64,000 bases of DNA, from contig JAOANR010000006.1 in assembly GCA_030278955.1 (NCBI GenBank), forward strand, positions 55,146,915 to 55,210,914, given 5' to 3'. The number at the start of each line of letters is the position of its first letter. Within the stretch, counting starts at the first letter, position 1. The notes under the pieces were generated by a model that was not told the DNA's origin, ran no database searches, and was given only the letters and a program-made list of their open reading frames with translations. Origin of the DNA: Hygrophila difformis. Lineage: Eukaryota; Streptophyta; Magnoliopsida; Lamiales; Acanthaceae. The translations under genes and the position numbers were made by a program. Shown here piece by piece: positions 1 to 11,589 of the stretch.

Positions 1-1025
1 GTAATAATCCTTCCATCGAATGAAAAAATTAATAACTACTTTTATTTATAACATGGAAGAGTGTCTACTTTTCTGTGGCACATAGCAAAGAATCATTAAA
101 AAAAGTTATCGGGGATAGCATGGGATACCATAAAAATTTACAGAGTTGTTATGGTGCGGATAACACAAAATCTTCACATACTAAATTTGTTGTGAGCCAT
201 TGATGAAAGACTTAGCCCAATAAATTCCCTTCCATACCAATGTTACAACCGTATGCCCCGTTATAACCCTTAAATAAGACCTCGGGATCTCGATTTAAAG
301 AAATGAGTCGGTGTCGATTTGGTCCAATTGCAAGCTTATTGGATAATTTAATTAAATTTAATTATGAGCGTTCACGATGAAACCCAATTTGAGAGTGAGT
401 GAAATTTCCGCATGTACTATATGTGAGGCTCTGATTCTAATTTATGTTCATGTCATGCTTAAATTCTAGAATTAAATCAATGATTACTTCGGGACATGAT
501 ATTCATAAATAATTAACAATAATGACTGATTTGTATGCCTGATTAAGTGAGAAGTATCATTTGATTAACACTGCAATCAAGAGAATTTAATACTTGTAGT
601 TTTTTATTATCTTATCCCAATATAAAAAGAAAGAGAATTTTGAAGCCACGAAAATAAATTGAATATGCAACGCTATGCCATTAGGAGCACCGACTCTGAC
701 TGCTCGGAGACGATCAGTATTAAATGTGAGGATGTTGATAATGACCAAAATTATCAATTATTTACAATCTATTTCCGTGTTTAATATGGGCATTTGATCG
801 CATACCGGTCTTATTTAAATAAGAAAGCAGTTGTATTTGACAGATAAGTGCATGCTTGTAAAAATAATAAGCTGGTAATGAGAAACACAAAAATATGTAA
901 TTTTATTACATTATGTGATTAAAAAAATCCAAAAACATAAGGAAAAAAAAAAGAAAAGAAAAATGAAAGAAAAAGATGGGAAAAGAAAAGAAAAACCCAC
1001 AATAACGCATAACTTTTACATTACC
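1..1025. other. AT-rich intergenic DNA, no gene seen
   Basis: No convincing coding region or element terminus was recognised. A purine-rich stretch at about 915-1000 gives a lysine-rich open frame on the plus strand, but its composition is that of a simple repeat. A sequence at about 424-436 loosely resembles the reverse complement of a Met-tRNA primer-binding site, but no LTR ends could be paired with it. Confidence 0.5.
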
Positions 1026-1213
1026 CGTCGCAAGCCAAGAACCACGTCTCGAAGCATAGTCTTGCAACGTGGATTTGTCTTACGATGGACATGCACTGAG
1101 GCTCACGACGTGGAAGAGAAGAAAGAAGAATTTGAGGACTGAAGACCTCATGTCACGACGTGAACCATAGTCTCACGACGTGGCCAGAGGATCACAACGA
1201 GCGTGAAGGCTTG
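1026..1213. repeat. First block of CACGACGTG-type repeats
   Basis: Several copies of CACGACGTG, GCAACGTGG and TTGCGACGTG lie in both orientations, so short hairpins can form (for example CGTCGCAAG near 1026 facing CTTGCAACGT near 1062). The motif is the one that builds the more regular array at 1906-2636, so the two blocks probably belong to one unidentified element. Confidence 0.6.
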
Positions 1214-1905
1214 CGACGTGTTGGGCTTCAAATTCAAATCTGATGGGCCTATGGGCCTAGGGTTTCACGCCTTTAAAAGGGGTGGTGATCCCAAGGTGAA
1301 AGGGGTTGACAACATAATACAGTTGAAGGCAACAAGGTGTTCTTGAGCTAGGTAGACAGTTTAGTTCTTTTTTTTGTATTATTTAATTTCTTGTCTTGTA
1401 GTTAGTGGGTAACTACTGTAGATTAGAGCTTATAGCTTACATTTAGTGTAGTTTAGTGTGGGTGGCCAATGTTTACATTCTCAGTTTTATTTTAAACACT
1501 TTTAGGGTTTGAAATACCCAATTAATGGGTATTGTCAAACCAAATTTCAATAATATGGGAAGTTAATCTTAAATGTGTCCCAAATACAGGAAATAGACAA
1601 TTATGATCCATTGATTTTAGTGCTTTATTTTTTTTTCTTTTGGCCTTTTGGCCATTGATTTTGTGGTTAGTTAGTATTTAAATGTTTTTGGATTATTATT
1701 ATGCATGATGTGTGTTTGAAAATCCTAAACTAGATTATTTGTTTTTAAATACCTTGTTATTAGTATATATTTCATTTCCATGCAATTTCTTTTGCTTAAA
1801 TTCTGTTCTGTTTACTTTTAATCAAATAGTGTAGAACATTGAATCTGAAATGGGGTTAAAATCGCATGTTTTGCATGAACTCGGTCCATAAACTGGATTA
1901 TGGAT
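1214..1905. other. Unassigned spacer between the two palindrome blocks
   Basis: No gene seen. A TATA-like CTTTAAAAGG occurs at about 1270 just after a GGGCCTATGGGCCTAGGG stretch, and T-rich sequence follows. This resembles a promoter/leader of an LTR element, but no LTR termini, primer-binding site or coding domain was found, so the assignment is left open. Confidence 0.4.
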
Positions 1906-2636
1906 ACATCACATCGCTAACCGTCTCACGTCACCAAACCCAGGTTTGCGACGTGGGTGAGGTTTCACGACGTGAGTTCCCAGAATCTTCTAAAAATTCA
2001 CTCCTGTCATGAGACTCATGTCGTGATCCCATGGATCACGACGTAATTGTTATGTCTCACGACGGGAGAGTGCCAAACACTTCAAGTATTTCACAAAATC
2101 CTCACGTCGCAAAAATCACGTCGCGATCCCATGGATCGCGACGTAATTTTTAAGCTTGGCAACGTGAGATAAAAAACTTGGCCAATTTCATAAAACTCTC
2201 ACGTCGCAAGACCCACGTCGTGATCCCATGGATCACGACATAATTTATAGTTTAGCGACGTGAGCCGGATGCCTTTGAAAAATTTTCAAAAACAATTCGC
2301 CGCAAGACTCACGTCGTGAACCTAGGTTCACGACGTAATTTAATGCCTTGCGACGTGAATCCTTTACACAAACTTGAAATTTCTAATTTCTGAACAACAC
2401 ATCGCAAGGCAATCACGTCGTGATCCCAAGGATCACGTCGTGATCCCAAGGATCACGTCGTGATCCTTGGGATCACGACGCAATTCAGTCTCGCAACGTG
2501 AAACCCTTTTACTCCCAAATTTCCAAAAATCATTTCTATCCACCTATACGTCGCAAGCCCCCACGTCGTGATCCCAAGGATCACGACGTAATTTCTATCT
2601 TGCGATGTGAAAGGCACCTTCATGCCAATTTTTCCA
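1906..2636. repeat. Tandem array of nested palindromes (period about 100 bp)
   Basis: Inner hairpins of the form GTCGTGATCC-loop-GGATCACGAC begin near 2021, 2121, 2218, 2314, 2418 and 2566, so spacing is mostly 96-104 bp. The 2418 unit carries two extra 20 bp copies. Several units have an outer pair of arms of the type ACGTCGCAAG...CTTGCGACGT enclosing the inner hairpin, giving a potential stem of about 70-90 nt. The arms differ between units but stay complementary: CGTGATCC/GGATCACG, CGCGATCC/GGATCGCG and GTGAACC/GGTTCAC. The parent element is not recognised. Confidence 0.85.
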
Positions 2637-5216
2637 TTATCCATTTTTCTCATTTAATTAATTGAACCCTTACATCATTAAATAAAGATCAAGATTCGCA
2701 ATAATTAAGATCAATGATAAAATTGGTATAAGGAATTTTGTTCAATTCCCCATTAAAATATTTTTCTATAAATTAAACTCTATTGTTCTAAGTATATGAC
2801 CCGGACTGTAATCAGTGTAAGGTTATTAGAATATAAATGAGTAATTATGGATTAAATTCCATTTCTTGCATGAGAAACCAATGTCTCTCATACAAGATGA
2901 TTTTCTTTTTATTTAAAACAAAAAAAAACATTTTTCCTTAAAATTCATTTTGGTCTTTACCCGTGGTGTGTGAAACAAATATTAAGAAGTACCACAAATT
3001 TATGCTTCGGCGAGGGCTCCCTTAATGGGGATGCTATTAGTCCATAATCTGTGTGCTAATTTTTATCTGCTATTTTTGCATGGTTCAAACACCAGTGTTT
3101 GGTCTGCAGTCTACGGCACAAGCTTCCTTCACATGAAATAATTAGCCCTCAGACAGCTGTCGTTTGGATACTGTTTTATTTTTTTTATTTTAATTTCAAA
3201 CCTGAACTTTAATCTATAATGAAAGTCAAGTGATATCTGTCAATATTGTCTAATAATTATTGCAGAGAGGAAACATGTAAGTTTTATCCAAACTCACAGA
3301 TAATAGAGGCCTAATTGATAGCGACATTGTCATTATAGGGTTTTCTAATGTCTAAAACCATCCCACCCAAATTTTAAGGGACAGGACCACAGATAACTGC
3401 AATCCAGCTTCTCCTAATTGTTTTGCCATTTTTTTATAGCCAAAATGTTCTTTTGAACTATTCTATTCTCAGGCTATTTCAATTTGTGTAACAATTCTGT
3501 CTAATCCCACCATATATTTGAGATAAATTTATTTTACCATTTTATATTAAATTATGCAAGACACCATTATGTAATTACCGTGGTCAAAATATTTTGGGAT
3601 CATTCCCTTAGATATAGAGGTCTTGATTTAAATCAGATGTTGCATATTAAATTTCCAACTAAAATTCATTTATAAAATCCGAATCCGAGTAAGGGATAAA
3701 TTCCACAGTTATGACTAACTCATATCCAACTGGGGGTTAATTTTGGGAAATTAGAAGCAGATTCAACAAAACAATTATGCCTCATCTAGACTGAAAGGAT
3801 CTGTGTTTTAATTGAGAGTTTAGTACCTGTCATAGGGAATGATTTTCAAATATCCGATTATTTTCCCAAATTCCTATGTGTTGGAAATCTTATATTAAAT
3901 ATTACATTAAATCAGTGTCCACTAGGATTCATATAAGATGTGATAGATAATACTAGAGGAACAACATATGGGCCTTGGTTGATTTCTAAGATAGGGTTGA
4001 GTATTCTTTCAACTACTATCTTCTTCTGCCAAAGTTTAAATTCAACTCTTGAGTGAGTACATCCAGAACATATTAATTCATTAGTCTGTTTCATTTAGTT
4101 TGTATCTTATAACCACCTGAATGGTTGTAAGTACTGCGAGTGGTTTGCGGGCGTTCAGGAATTCTGGATCTGCATCCGGTAACCAAGACTGGCGGCTCTT
4201 TTATACTGCCGGAATGACAATCTTTTAAAACTTCCGAGTGATAGAATTTTAAATGCTTTCTTTACCGGTTTCTTTTAAATGCTTTTATAGAGGTCACTCG
4301 GATGTGATAACTGTTTTGCGCTGTGCGTAAGGTTTAAGAGTTATGGAAAGGTTCGAGGCTTTGATTGAATCTTTGGGTGTGACCGGGGGAAAGATAGGAA
4401 TACTTGGCATTTCAGTCAATGATGTGTCAGGTGTTGCTTGTCCACCACAGATAAATGACATACTTTTGCAATGTACATGCAAAGGTAGTTTTGAGTTTGT
4501 GGTATCTTAGATTTTGCTGTCTTAAGAGCATGTAAATTCGGACTGTAAGTACCTCTCTTAAAGGGAATATAGTACAGAAAACATAAGAGTTAGCTAACTA
4601 AAAGGGTTATCTCAAACAAAATTTTGTGTAACAATATGGAAGTTTAATTGTGTTTCATCTGAATCTTGTCCAATTTTTATTCTTTTCTTCCTGTCCCTTC
4701 TGTCATATTTCAAATCTGCTTTATAGATAAATGATAGATAGCGTAGCATAATTTTTTACTGCTTTTTTAGAATAATTTTAATTTATTTCTTAGATTAAAT
4801 TTAATTGCTTTCTTAAAATAAATTTATCTGCTTTTTAGAATAGCTTTAATATGCTTTGTAGAATAATTTTATTCGCTTTCATAACTTAGATTAAATTATG
4901 TCAAGTTATTCGCTTTGTAGAATAATCACAAACTCAATCTTGAATCGAGTAATACGAGTGGAAAATCTTATAAAGCGACGTGAGTCATGCTTCTATTGCA
5001 CATCCTCCAGTGAACGATCCGGTACTTACTATAAATTACAGCAATTTTTGACACCGTGCGCTTTCGGGCCACAGTTTCTTCACCCGAGTAATAATAACAT
5101 GACAACCTATAAATATATCTCTAATCCCAACCCCATCCTCATAAACCGATTTCATTAAATAAAATTAAACCGGTTTTTCTTTAAAATACTCATGTGTGGA
5201 AATTGTCAAAAGTTTC
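2637..5216. other. Intergenic DNA, no gene seen
   Basis: Only short frames without recognisable domains. Positions about 4740-4930 contain a loose AT-rich repeat built on GCTTTNTAGAATAA-like words. TGTTGGAAA at about 3880 could be an LTR start, but no partner LTR, primer-binding site or polypurine tract was found. Confidence 0.45.
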
Positions 5217-5590
5217 ACTTACCCATAGGTAGGTTTTTGGTCTTTCTCACCCATAGGTAGACCCTTGGGTCTTAAAATTTATTTCTCACCCATAGATAGG
5301 CCTTTCGGTCTTAAATCTTACTATTTTGTATTTCCCACCTATAGATAGGTCTTTGGATTTTAAATTCTACTATTTTGTATCCTTAGGTAGGCATTGGGTC
5401 TTAAATTCTACTATTTTGTATTTCTCACCCATAGGTAGACCATTGGGTCTTAAAATTAATCCACCACTCGGCACTGGTTATGGTCACAATTTTTCTTTGG
5501 GTGGCAGAGCTCATGTGTGCCATCTTTGATCCGGGCCAACTTTTACTTTTATTTTTCATCAATCAATTTAATAAATTTTTGGTGATAACA
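5217..5590 (-). repeat. Left (3') LTR fragment of the gypsy element
   Basis: Carries the CCCATAGGTAGG tandem words, then CCACCACTCGGCACTG and a terminal GTGATAACA, all matching the end of the right LTR at about 12040-12376. The part matching the start of the right LTR (TGTTATCGCG onward) was not found to the left, so this copy looks truncated and no target-site duplication could be assigned. Confidence 0.7.
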
Positions 5591-5602
5591 TTGCCCCCTA
5601 TT
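5591..5602 (-). promoter_or_regulatory. Polypurine tract of the gypsy element
   Basis: On the minus strand the bases directly before the left LTR read as a purine run with GGGGGCAA, the expected position of the plus-strand primer for reverse transcription. Confidence 0.6.
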
Positions 5603-6315
5603 CGAATATTCAAAAAAATTTACGAAATTTTTTTTGAATGTTTGAATAATTTCTCAAGCATCCAACATTGTTTATATGAACTCAGGCTTATTTTCTGATT
5701 GCTCAAGCCATATTTTCTAAACCCCTATCCAGAAACTTGAATTTGAAATCTTTTGTCGCCATTGGTTGGCATCCCTTTGACGTGTAAAATTTTTCTCTTT
5801 TTTCTTATTGTCGTCAGTTGACCCTTAAGTGGGTGAAGAATTTTTTTTTTCTTTTATCCATCTTTTCGTGTATTGGGCAATGTTATTTTATTTTATTTTT
5901 TAAAATTTAAACCCCATGATCGACTGGATGATGACCAATTATTTTTTTTTTCAAGTCCATCGACTGAGACTTTGGTAAGATTCTTTTATTTTTTTTTTTA
6001 CATGCCGTCGGTTGGCATAAAAGAGGTATTTTTATCTTTTAATGGAAAAATGACCCATGTACTGGGGGCCTAGTTATGATAGGCATTTTTCCCTTTTTTT
6101 ATATATATGTTTGAATTCTATGGCATCGGTTGACATGTTGTGGTGGAATTTATTTATTTAATTTATTTTTTTATCAAGACCCATTGATCGGGTTAATGTA
6201 GGCATCTCTTTTTCATTATTACTGTGGGCATGTTTTTCTCTTAGACAAAATTGGCCATGACATTATCTTATTCCTAATGGCCCCAAGGATGCCATACATC
6301 AAAAGCATGTACTGC
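5603..6315. other. T-rich 3' untranslated stretch with degenerate repeats
   Basis: Long T runs are interspersed with variants of a GTCGGTTGGCAT-like word (near 5760, 5950, 6003, 6125 and 6184). This is the region between the gag remnant and the polypurine tract. Small open frames here are in low-complexity DNA and are not called. Confidence 0.5.
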
Positions 6316-7640
6316 TCAATCTGGTTGGTGAGACAATAACACTAACTGCGTATTATCGCCATCGTGTTCTTTAAATAGAGTTTCCAAATGTATGGCCTTT
6401 GATGCAAGAGCTGACAAGTCTGGAATCTTATGGACAATTAACTGATCCTTGTATCCAGATGCCATATTTCTTACCACCATCTTAGTCAGTTCGCACTCGT
6501 CAAGGGCAGTTGAGCATCGTGACTTTAACTGCCATACACGTTCTATGAACACTATGACTAGCTCTTTAGGCAACTGTTTGGTGCCACTATGTCAATAACT
6601 GACACCGATGGGAATGGGTTAAAAAAGCGGGTTTGGAATGCCCCCTCCATATTTTCCCACGTCTGAAGTGGCGAGGAGGTAAGTTGGCAAACCACGAAAA
6701 TGCAGTCTTAGTTAGTGATGAGGAAAATAACTGCATCTTGTAGTAGGGGTTTCTTGCATTCGCTCCTAATTGGGTTGTAAACCGCCCAACATGCTCGATG
6801 GTAGATAAGTCATCCTCACTTGAGAAGGTGGAAAAAATCGGCACTCTAATGCCCCTAGAAATAGGATGATCACGGGTGATGGCTTCAGGGTATGGTTTTT
6901 GGTAAGTCATTCGACCAGTTGGCTTCACATTCATGCCAAATTGATCTCATAACATATCCGTCAATATATCTGGATCAACCATAGGGCCCTGCTGAGGAGC
7001 GGGTCCATTGGGCTTAGGATTGACGCTTCAAGTGGTGGTCCTTGGTTTTGCATGTTTGGAGGATGAACATGCATCATCGGTGGGGTGAATTTGATGTTAG
7101 GAGCAGTTGGGTTAACTGTTGGTGGTCTCCAAGGCTCTGCCCCTAAATCATGCATCGGCCTGATTGGGGATGTATCCATTAGATGGTGATCTGCATCATT
7201 GAGGGCAAAGGCAGGTTGCTCCCCTTGTGTGATGTTGTTTGGGTATGCTTCTATAGGGCTCTGAGGCCTAACACTGCCAAACCCAAGCATATAAAAATTT
7301 TGGGATTGTCCATACACTCCCCCAAATGTTGGCGTAAGGCCAAGTGGATGTTGCATATATGGAACTTGTCCCACAGAGGCATTCGTGGTCCAATTTGAAA
7401 AACTGTCCATCCCGGCCACATCGGCCCAAGGGCATAAAATCCACGATTTTGTGATGCTTATGCATAGAGTTCACTTTTCATAGCCTGGAAGCGACTATCT
7501 AGCATTTCCTCAAGTTGGGTTATTAAATTCGCAGGTATTAAGTCTATTGGTGTATTTACACTGGCCCTGTTATGGGCAACACAGGTGGTGGCGGAATTCC
7601 GCCAGTAGTAGTGCTAGTAGATTTTCTTGGCGTGGACATA
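6316..7640 (-). pseudogene. gag: Gypsy-type gag polyprotein, frameshifted
   Basis: Gag-like sequence is spread over several frames: an N-terminal Ser/Thr/Pro-rich part starting MSTPRKSTSTT near 7640, a Pro/Met/Gln-rich spacer (7419-6961), a capsid-like part with AFSWFANLPP near 6690 that resembles the Retrotrans_gag family (about 6934-6587), and a helical C-terminal part (6573-6316). Stops or frameshifts separate the parts near 7560, 6960 and 6585. In a live element this protein would form the cytoplasmic virus-like particle. No zinc knuckle and no downstream pol was found, so the frame is dead. The capsid-type assignment is moderately sure; the exact clade is not. Confidence 0.75.
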
Positions 7641-7732
7641 TTTATCCGGGGTATAACTCTTGATCTTAACAACAAGTTATCCAAACTTTTCAAATCTGAC
7701 AATTGATCTATGGTAAACGATTCAATCATCTT

Positions 7733-7750
7733 CCGCTGTGGTCGCCAATT
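7733..7750 (-). promoter_or_regulatory. Primer-binding site of the gypsy element
   Basis: On the minus strand AATTGGCGACCACAGCGGAAG-type sequence begins directly after the LTR terminus. TTGGCGAC at this place is typical of some plant gypsy elements primed by a non-Met tRNA. Which tRNA is complementary was not established. Confidence 0.5.
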
Positions 7751-8262
7751 TGTTATCGCGTAAAATCCCATAACAACAAATAGTGAGCATTTTGAAGGTT
7801 AAGACGATAGAATTTGAATAAAAAATCATTTCTTTGGATTGCGCCTTGAAAAAGTTTAAGAACAATGAACAGAGAACGAGTGAGTCCCTTGCCCACTGTT
7901 CATTATAAGAACTATTATCTAACAATTATTGACTACATGCTACGAACTACGCTAATGCTAGAGAAACTAAACTACAAACTAAGATAAAATAAAATCTCCA
8001 GAGGAATGTTGTGGTGTTGATTCCGTCCCCTGCTTCTGAGTTGCTTGGTATTTATAGACAACCAAGTAACCGTCTTGGAAGAAGCGCCGATCGTACTTGG
8101 GAGAACTGCCTATCCCATGACTCTTAGCCTTGAACTGCTCCAGGTAGTTGGTCATTGTCTGGCCCAACACTTGCCCCTCCAGCCGCTCAGTTCCACTTTT
8201 TTATTCCATTGGAGTACTCAGCTTAGGGCTTCTTGGCACTCGGTAACCGTTTTTGTCTTAAA

Positions 8263-8451
8263 TTTTATTTCTCACCCATAGGTAGGCATTTGAGTCTTAA
8301 ATTTTACTATTTCGTATTTTCTACCCATAGGTAGGCCTTTGGGTTTTATATTCTACTATTTTGTATTTCTCACCCATAGGTAGGCCTTTGGGTCTTTCTT
8401 ACCCATAGGTAGGTCTTTTGGTCTTTCTCACCCATATGTAGACCTTTGGGT
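8263..8451. repeat. Minisatellite with CCCATAGGTAGGCCTTTGGG units (left part)
   Basis: Tandem, imperfect copies of a unit containing CCCATAGGTAGG, CTTTGGGTCTTAAA and CTACTATTTTGTATTTCTCA. Units are about 47 bp, with shorter variants of about 28 bp lacking the ACTATTTTGTA part. The array continues after the nested insertion at 11550 and is also found in the left LTR at 5218-5450. Confidence 0.8.
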
Positions 8452-8456
8452 CTTTC
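8452..8456. repeat. Target-site duplication ctttc, left copy
   Basis: The five bases before the solo LTR are identical to the five bases after it (11545-11549). This fixes both ends of the insertion. Confidence 0.85.
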
Positions 8457-9691
8457 TGTAATACCCCGAATTTTTATCAACGTCCAAAGGAATAAAATTT
8501 ATTCCGATCAATGTTGAAATATTTCCGAGAAGAAGAAAATAATTTATCACGATAAATTATTGCTCGGAAATGAAACGCCGATAGATTTAAATTCAAAATG
8601 GAATAAAAGAGGGAAAGGAAGCCCGAAGACATTCCATGAATTGAGTCAAAATAATTGGAATTAAATTTAATAAGGAAAAGAATTTTAATTCCAAGAACCC
8701 GTGAAGTCGGAAGAAATTTAATGAAACAAGTTATTGCACGGGAATCAAAAGACGACGAATTGGAAGCCGACGAACCCGAGACCGACGGACTTAAGATCTC
8801 GAACGTGAAATTCATTTGAGTCAAGATAAACTTAAGATAAGAATTTATGACCCGAGGATGACCCGAAAAAATCAAGCCCGAAAACGTAGGAGGACAGAAG
8901 TCCGAAAGAGAGGAGGAAAAGCACGACGGATCGCACGACCCCGCCCGGACCGAAGTCCAGGCGAGAGTGGCGCGCACCCGGCGCGGGTTTTGGCTAAAAA
9001 CCGCCCCAACCCCGCGCCGCCATGACAGCATCAGCCTTTGTCGCGTTTTGGCGACTTTCTTGCCATATTCCTTGGCCCCAACGCGGGAATCTTGCTTGAT
9101 CACGGGGGAGGCATGTTTTAGACGTTATTAGGTGTCCCTAACACCTCATTTCAGTCATCAACACCCCAAGGTTTCATCCAAAACTCTCCCAAAACTCTCC
9201 CAAAGCCAAACACTCTTCCGACGAACTTCCGGCGACTTTCCGACGAGTTTCCGGCAACCAAATCCAACCAAGGAAGTGTGTAGATCAAGGATTGCAGGCT
9301 TTGGATTGTTGGTAAGATGTTAATCAAGTTTCCATATGATTTTAAGATCATAACCATCATCCTAAACTTACGAATCTTCATATTCAAACACAAATCGGAG
9401 CCAAAAGAAGAATAAATCGGGTGGAGGAGATTCGTTCGTGACATCCCGTGGATTCCGGACGACCCCGTGACTTCCTAGACATCATCCCCACTGTAAGTTA
9501 ACCTTACTATGGTTTTGGGTGACTTAAAATGCAACCAAACATAGAGATTCAACTCAAGAAAATTAATAAAAATCTGTCAACAAGAGAAACCCTCAACGCA
9601 GCGTTTTCGTATGAATTTTTCAAACCTCTAAAGCTGCTCAAACAAGAAAACTCAAAACATGAAAAGTGTTCCTAAGACTTTGGTCTAGCCT

Positions 9692-10500
9692 CTGTAAAAA
9701 TTTTAGAATTTTTCATGTTGTTTTGAAACCTGAAACCGACCCAAAACCGAAGAGTATCAAATCTGGATCTTAGAATCCTTGACAGAATTTTCGTTCGAAC
9801 TTGTTGGTTATTTTTACCTTAGATCTAGACCGATCTAGGAATGGAGATGAACATAAGAATTGTAGATCTATGAGTTTGGAATATTACTGTAAGTTTTTAG
9901 AATTTTTCATTGAAATTTGAACCTCCAAACTCGAGCCGATCCGATCTGCGTTAGAACCGATGTCAAGAACCTTGACAGATTTCATAATCAAAATTGAGAG
10001 CAAAACTCTTACTTCGAGTGTTCAAACCTGAAAACTCAAAACTAAGATTTTGATCCTAAGAGCTTAAGCTATATTGTGTAAAAATTTCAGAAATTTTCAT
10101 CAAGTTTTGATACCCCAAAACGTGTCGGACATATTCTGCGTTTTTAGGAATTGTCAAAGGATGACAGATTTCATAACCGATCTTGAGGAGCTTATTCCTA
10201 TCATTTCTAGCCCGAACTAATCTTTGAGATCTAAACAAAAGTTGTTGGAAATCATGTCTAGTATGTCTCTGTAAAATTTCAGGATTTTTGAAGTTCATTT
10301 GATATGATAAAAAGTCAAATCTTTTAACGTTGTCGAACCTGAATCCTGACAGCTTTTCGTTTGAGTCGAAAACTCGATTTTTGACATGCTTCCCATCGTT
10401 TTTCCGAAAAACTTAAAACACGAAAGTTGTTCGTTGGGATGTTTTTGAGCTACTGTACAAATTTCAGATCAATCGCCTAAGAAATGGATTTTTAAACCAA
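9692..10500 (+). repeat. Degenerate repeats of about 190 bp in LTR A
   Basis: Five occurrences of a CTGTAAAAATTTCAGAATTTTTCAT-like core lie near 9692, 9887, 10075, 10268 and 10453, i.e. 185-195 bp apart. Each is preceded by an AAACACGAAAGTTGTTC-like or related phrase and followed by a run mentioning CTTGACAGATTT. Similar cores recur in the other family members. Confidence 0.65.
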
Positions 10501-10697
10501 AAAGGCGCAAACTGTGACATCGATCGATTTTTGAAATCTTTTAAACAACGATCGAGACGTTGGAATTACGATATATCTATACTTTTGAAAAATCCCGTTA
10601 CACCAAATAAAAACATTTTCTTTAAAAGAATTCTTTTGAAACATTGGGGACTTGTGACCAAGTTTGATATTATCAATATGATTCATGCGGGTTTGAT

Positions 10698-10860
10698 TCC
10701 CTATGATATATTTGAGTTCTTGCGGGTTAGATTCCCCAAGGGCGATTGTATGTTTTCCTACGGGTTTGATTCCCTAGGATGTATTGAGTTCTTGCGGGTT
10801 AGATTCCCCAAGGGCGATTGTATGATTTCCTGCGGAAATATTGGTTATGAGGATTGCGGT
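10698..10860 (+). repeat. Minisatellite of LTR A (72 bp unit)
   Basis: The phrase GAGTTCTTGCGGGTTAGATT starts at 10714 and again at 10786, with partial copies on either side (GCGGGTTTGATTCCCTA). The array is followed by GGTCACAAGAGCCCTGGTGAATGG, which also occurs in LTR C. Confidence 0.75.
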
Positions 10861-10939
10861 CACAAGAGCCCTGGTGAATGGTGAACTATAAAAGAAACGA
10901 AAAATATTTTGAGAAGTGATATTTTTGAAATTGGCTGAG

Positions 10940-11095
10940 GCCGCCGGATCACCGGCTAAATGATACTTTTGATATTGGCTGCGGCCGCCGGATCACCGGC
11001 TAAATGATATATTGTTGAGATGATGGCGTAACGGGAAATATATTAAAAAGCTTAGATTTTATGAAATTGGCTGCGGCCGCCGGATTGCCGGCTAA
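10940..11095 (+). repeat. GCGGCCGCCGGATCACCGGC hairpin repeats
   Basis: Three copies of a GGCTGCGGCCGCCGGAT-type word followed by CACCGGCTAA (one with TTGCCGGC). Each can fold as GCCGG-loop-CCGGC. Similar copies sit at the same place in LTRs B (21205-21275) and C (35845-36010). Confidence 0.7.
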
Positions 11096-11544
11096 ACTAA
11101 ACATTGTTGAGCAAGAAATGTTTTTATAAAATTTAACTAAAGGCTTTGAAACCCCTAACCCATGCTATGTGTTAACTTACTCAGCGCGTTTTTGCTGACC
11201 CAAACCATATATCTCCTTTTTCTTACAGAGTACGAAGAATATGCATCGTCATATGCATACATGGGACATTAGGGGAAATCTTTATTTTAAATCCCTGCAT
11301 TTAATTACAACTTGCATGAACGGGCCTGTTTAACCCGTGTTTTGGCCATGTTGGCCCTATATTTAAATTCCGCTGCAACTTTGATGTATTATCTTTAAAT
11401 TATATATGAATGGGCTGTTTGAATATTTTAAATTCTGAAAAACCATAGCCTTGCATCTCTTTAGTGAGCTCGGAGAAACCGTGTCTTGCTAGGGAGGTGT
11501 GGCGGTGGCATCCCGGCCTGGGTTACCAAAACCGGGGTGTTACA

Positions 11545-11549
11545 CTTTC
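11545..11549. repeat. Target-site duplication ctttc, right copy
   Basis: Identical to 8452-8456. Confidence 0.85.
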
Positions 11550-11589
11550 TTACCCATAGGTAGGTCTTTTGGTCTTTCTCACTCATAGG

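Larger units (their letters stand above)
9493..11228 (+). other. Candidate intron inside solo LTR A
   Basis: The donor-like CT|GTAAGTTAACC at 9493 and the acceptor-like TTTTTCTTACAG| ending at 11228 both have counterparts at the same relative places in the other LTR copies. An additional donor-like TTG|GTAAG lies at 9312. The bounded interval holds the repetitive part of the LTR. Splicing is inferred from consensus and conservation only. Confidence 0.45.
8457..11544 (+). mobile_element. Solo LTR A of the TGTAATACCC family
   Basis: A 3088 bp unit starts TGTAATACCCCGAA and ends CCGGGGTGTTACA, flanked by the 5 bp duplication ctttc. It contains no coding domain, primer-binding site or polypurine tract. 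The same sequence family forms the LTRs of the gag-only elements at 29281-40176 and 55373-62264, so this is read as a solo LTR left by LTR-LTR recombination. Internal order: U3-like part, leader, two donor-like sites (9312 and 9493), degenerate repeats of about 190 bp, a short minisatellite, GCCGCCGGATCACCGGC hairpins, an acceptor-like site at 11227 and a conserved U5-like end. Confidence 0.9.

Noticed and set aside
424..440. Possible Met-tRNA primer-binding site (GGCTCTGATTCTAA, reverse orientation)
   Set aside because: Two or more mismatches to GGCTCTGATACCAA and no LTR terminus next to it.
915..1142. Lysine-rich 75-codon open frame, plus strand
   Set aside because: It runs through an A/G-rich simple-sequence tract into the palindrome block; composition explains the frame.
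4898..6073. Short plus-strand frames around the left gypsy LTR
   Set aside because: Low-complexity T-rich and minisatellite DNA; no domain.
8477..9103. 208-codon minus-strand frame repeated at 19138-19494 and 33412-33870
   Set aside because: It is the antisense of the U3 part of the TGTAATACCC LTR family; frames are not conserved in length among copies and no domain is seen.
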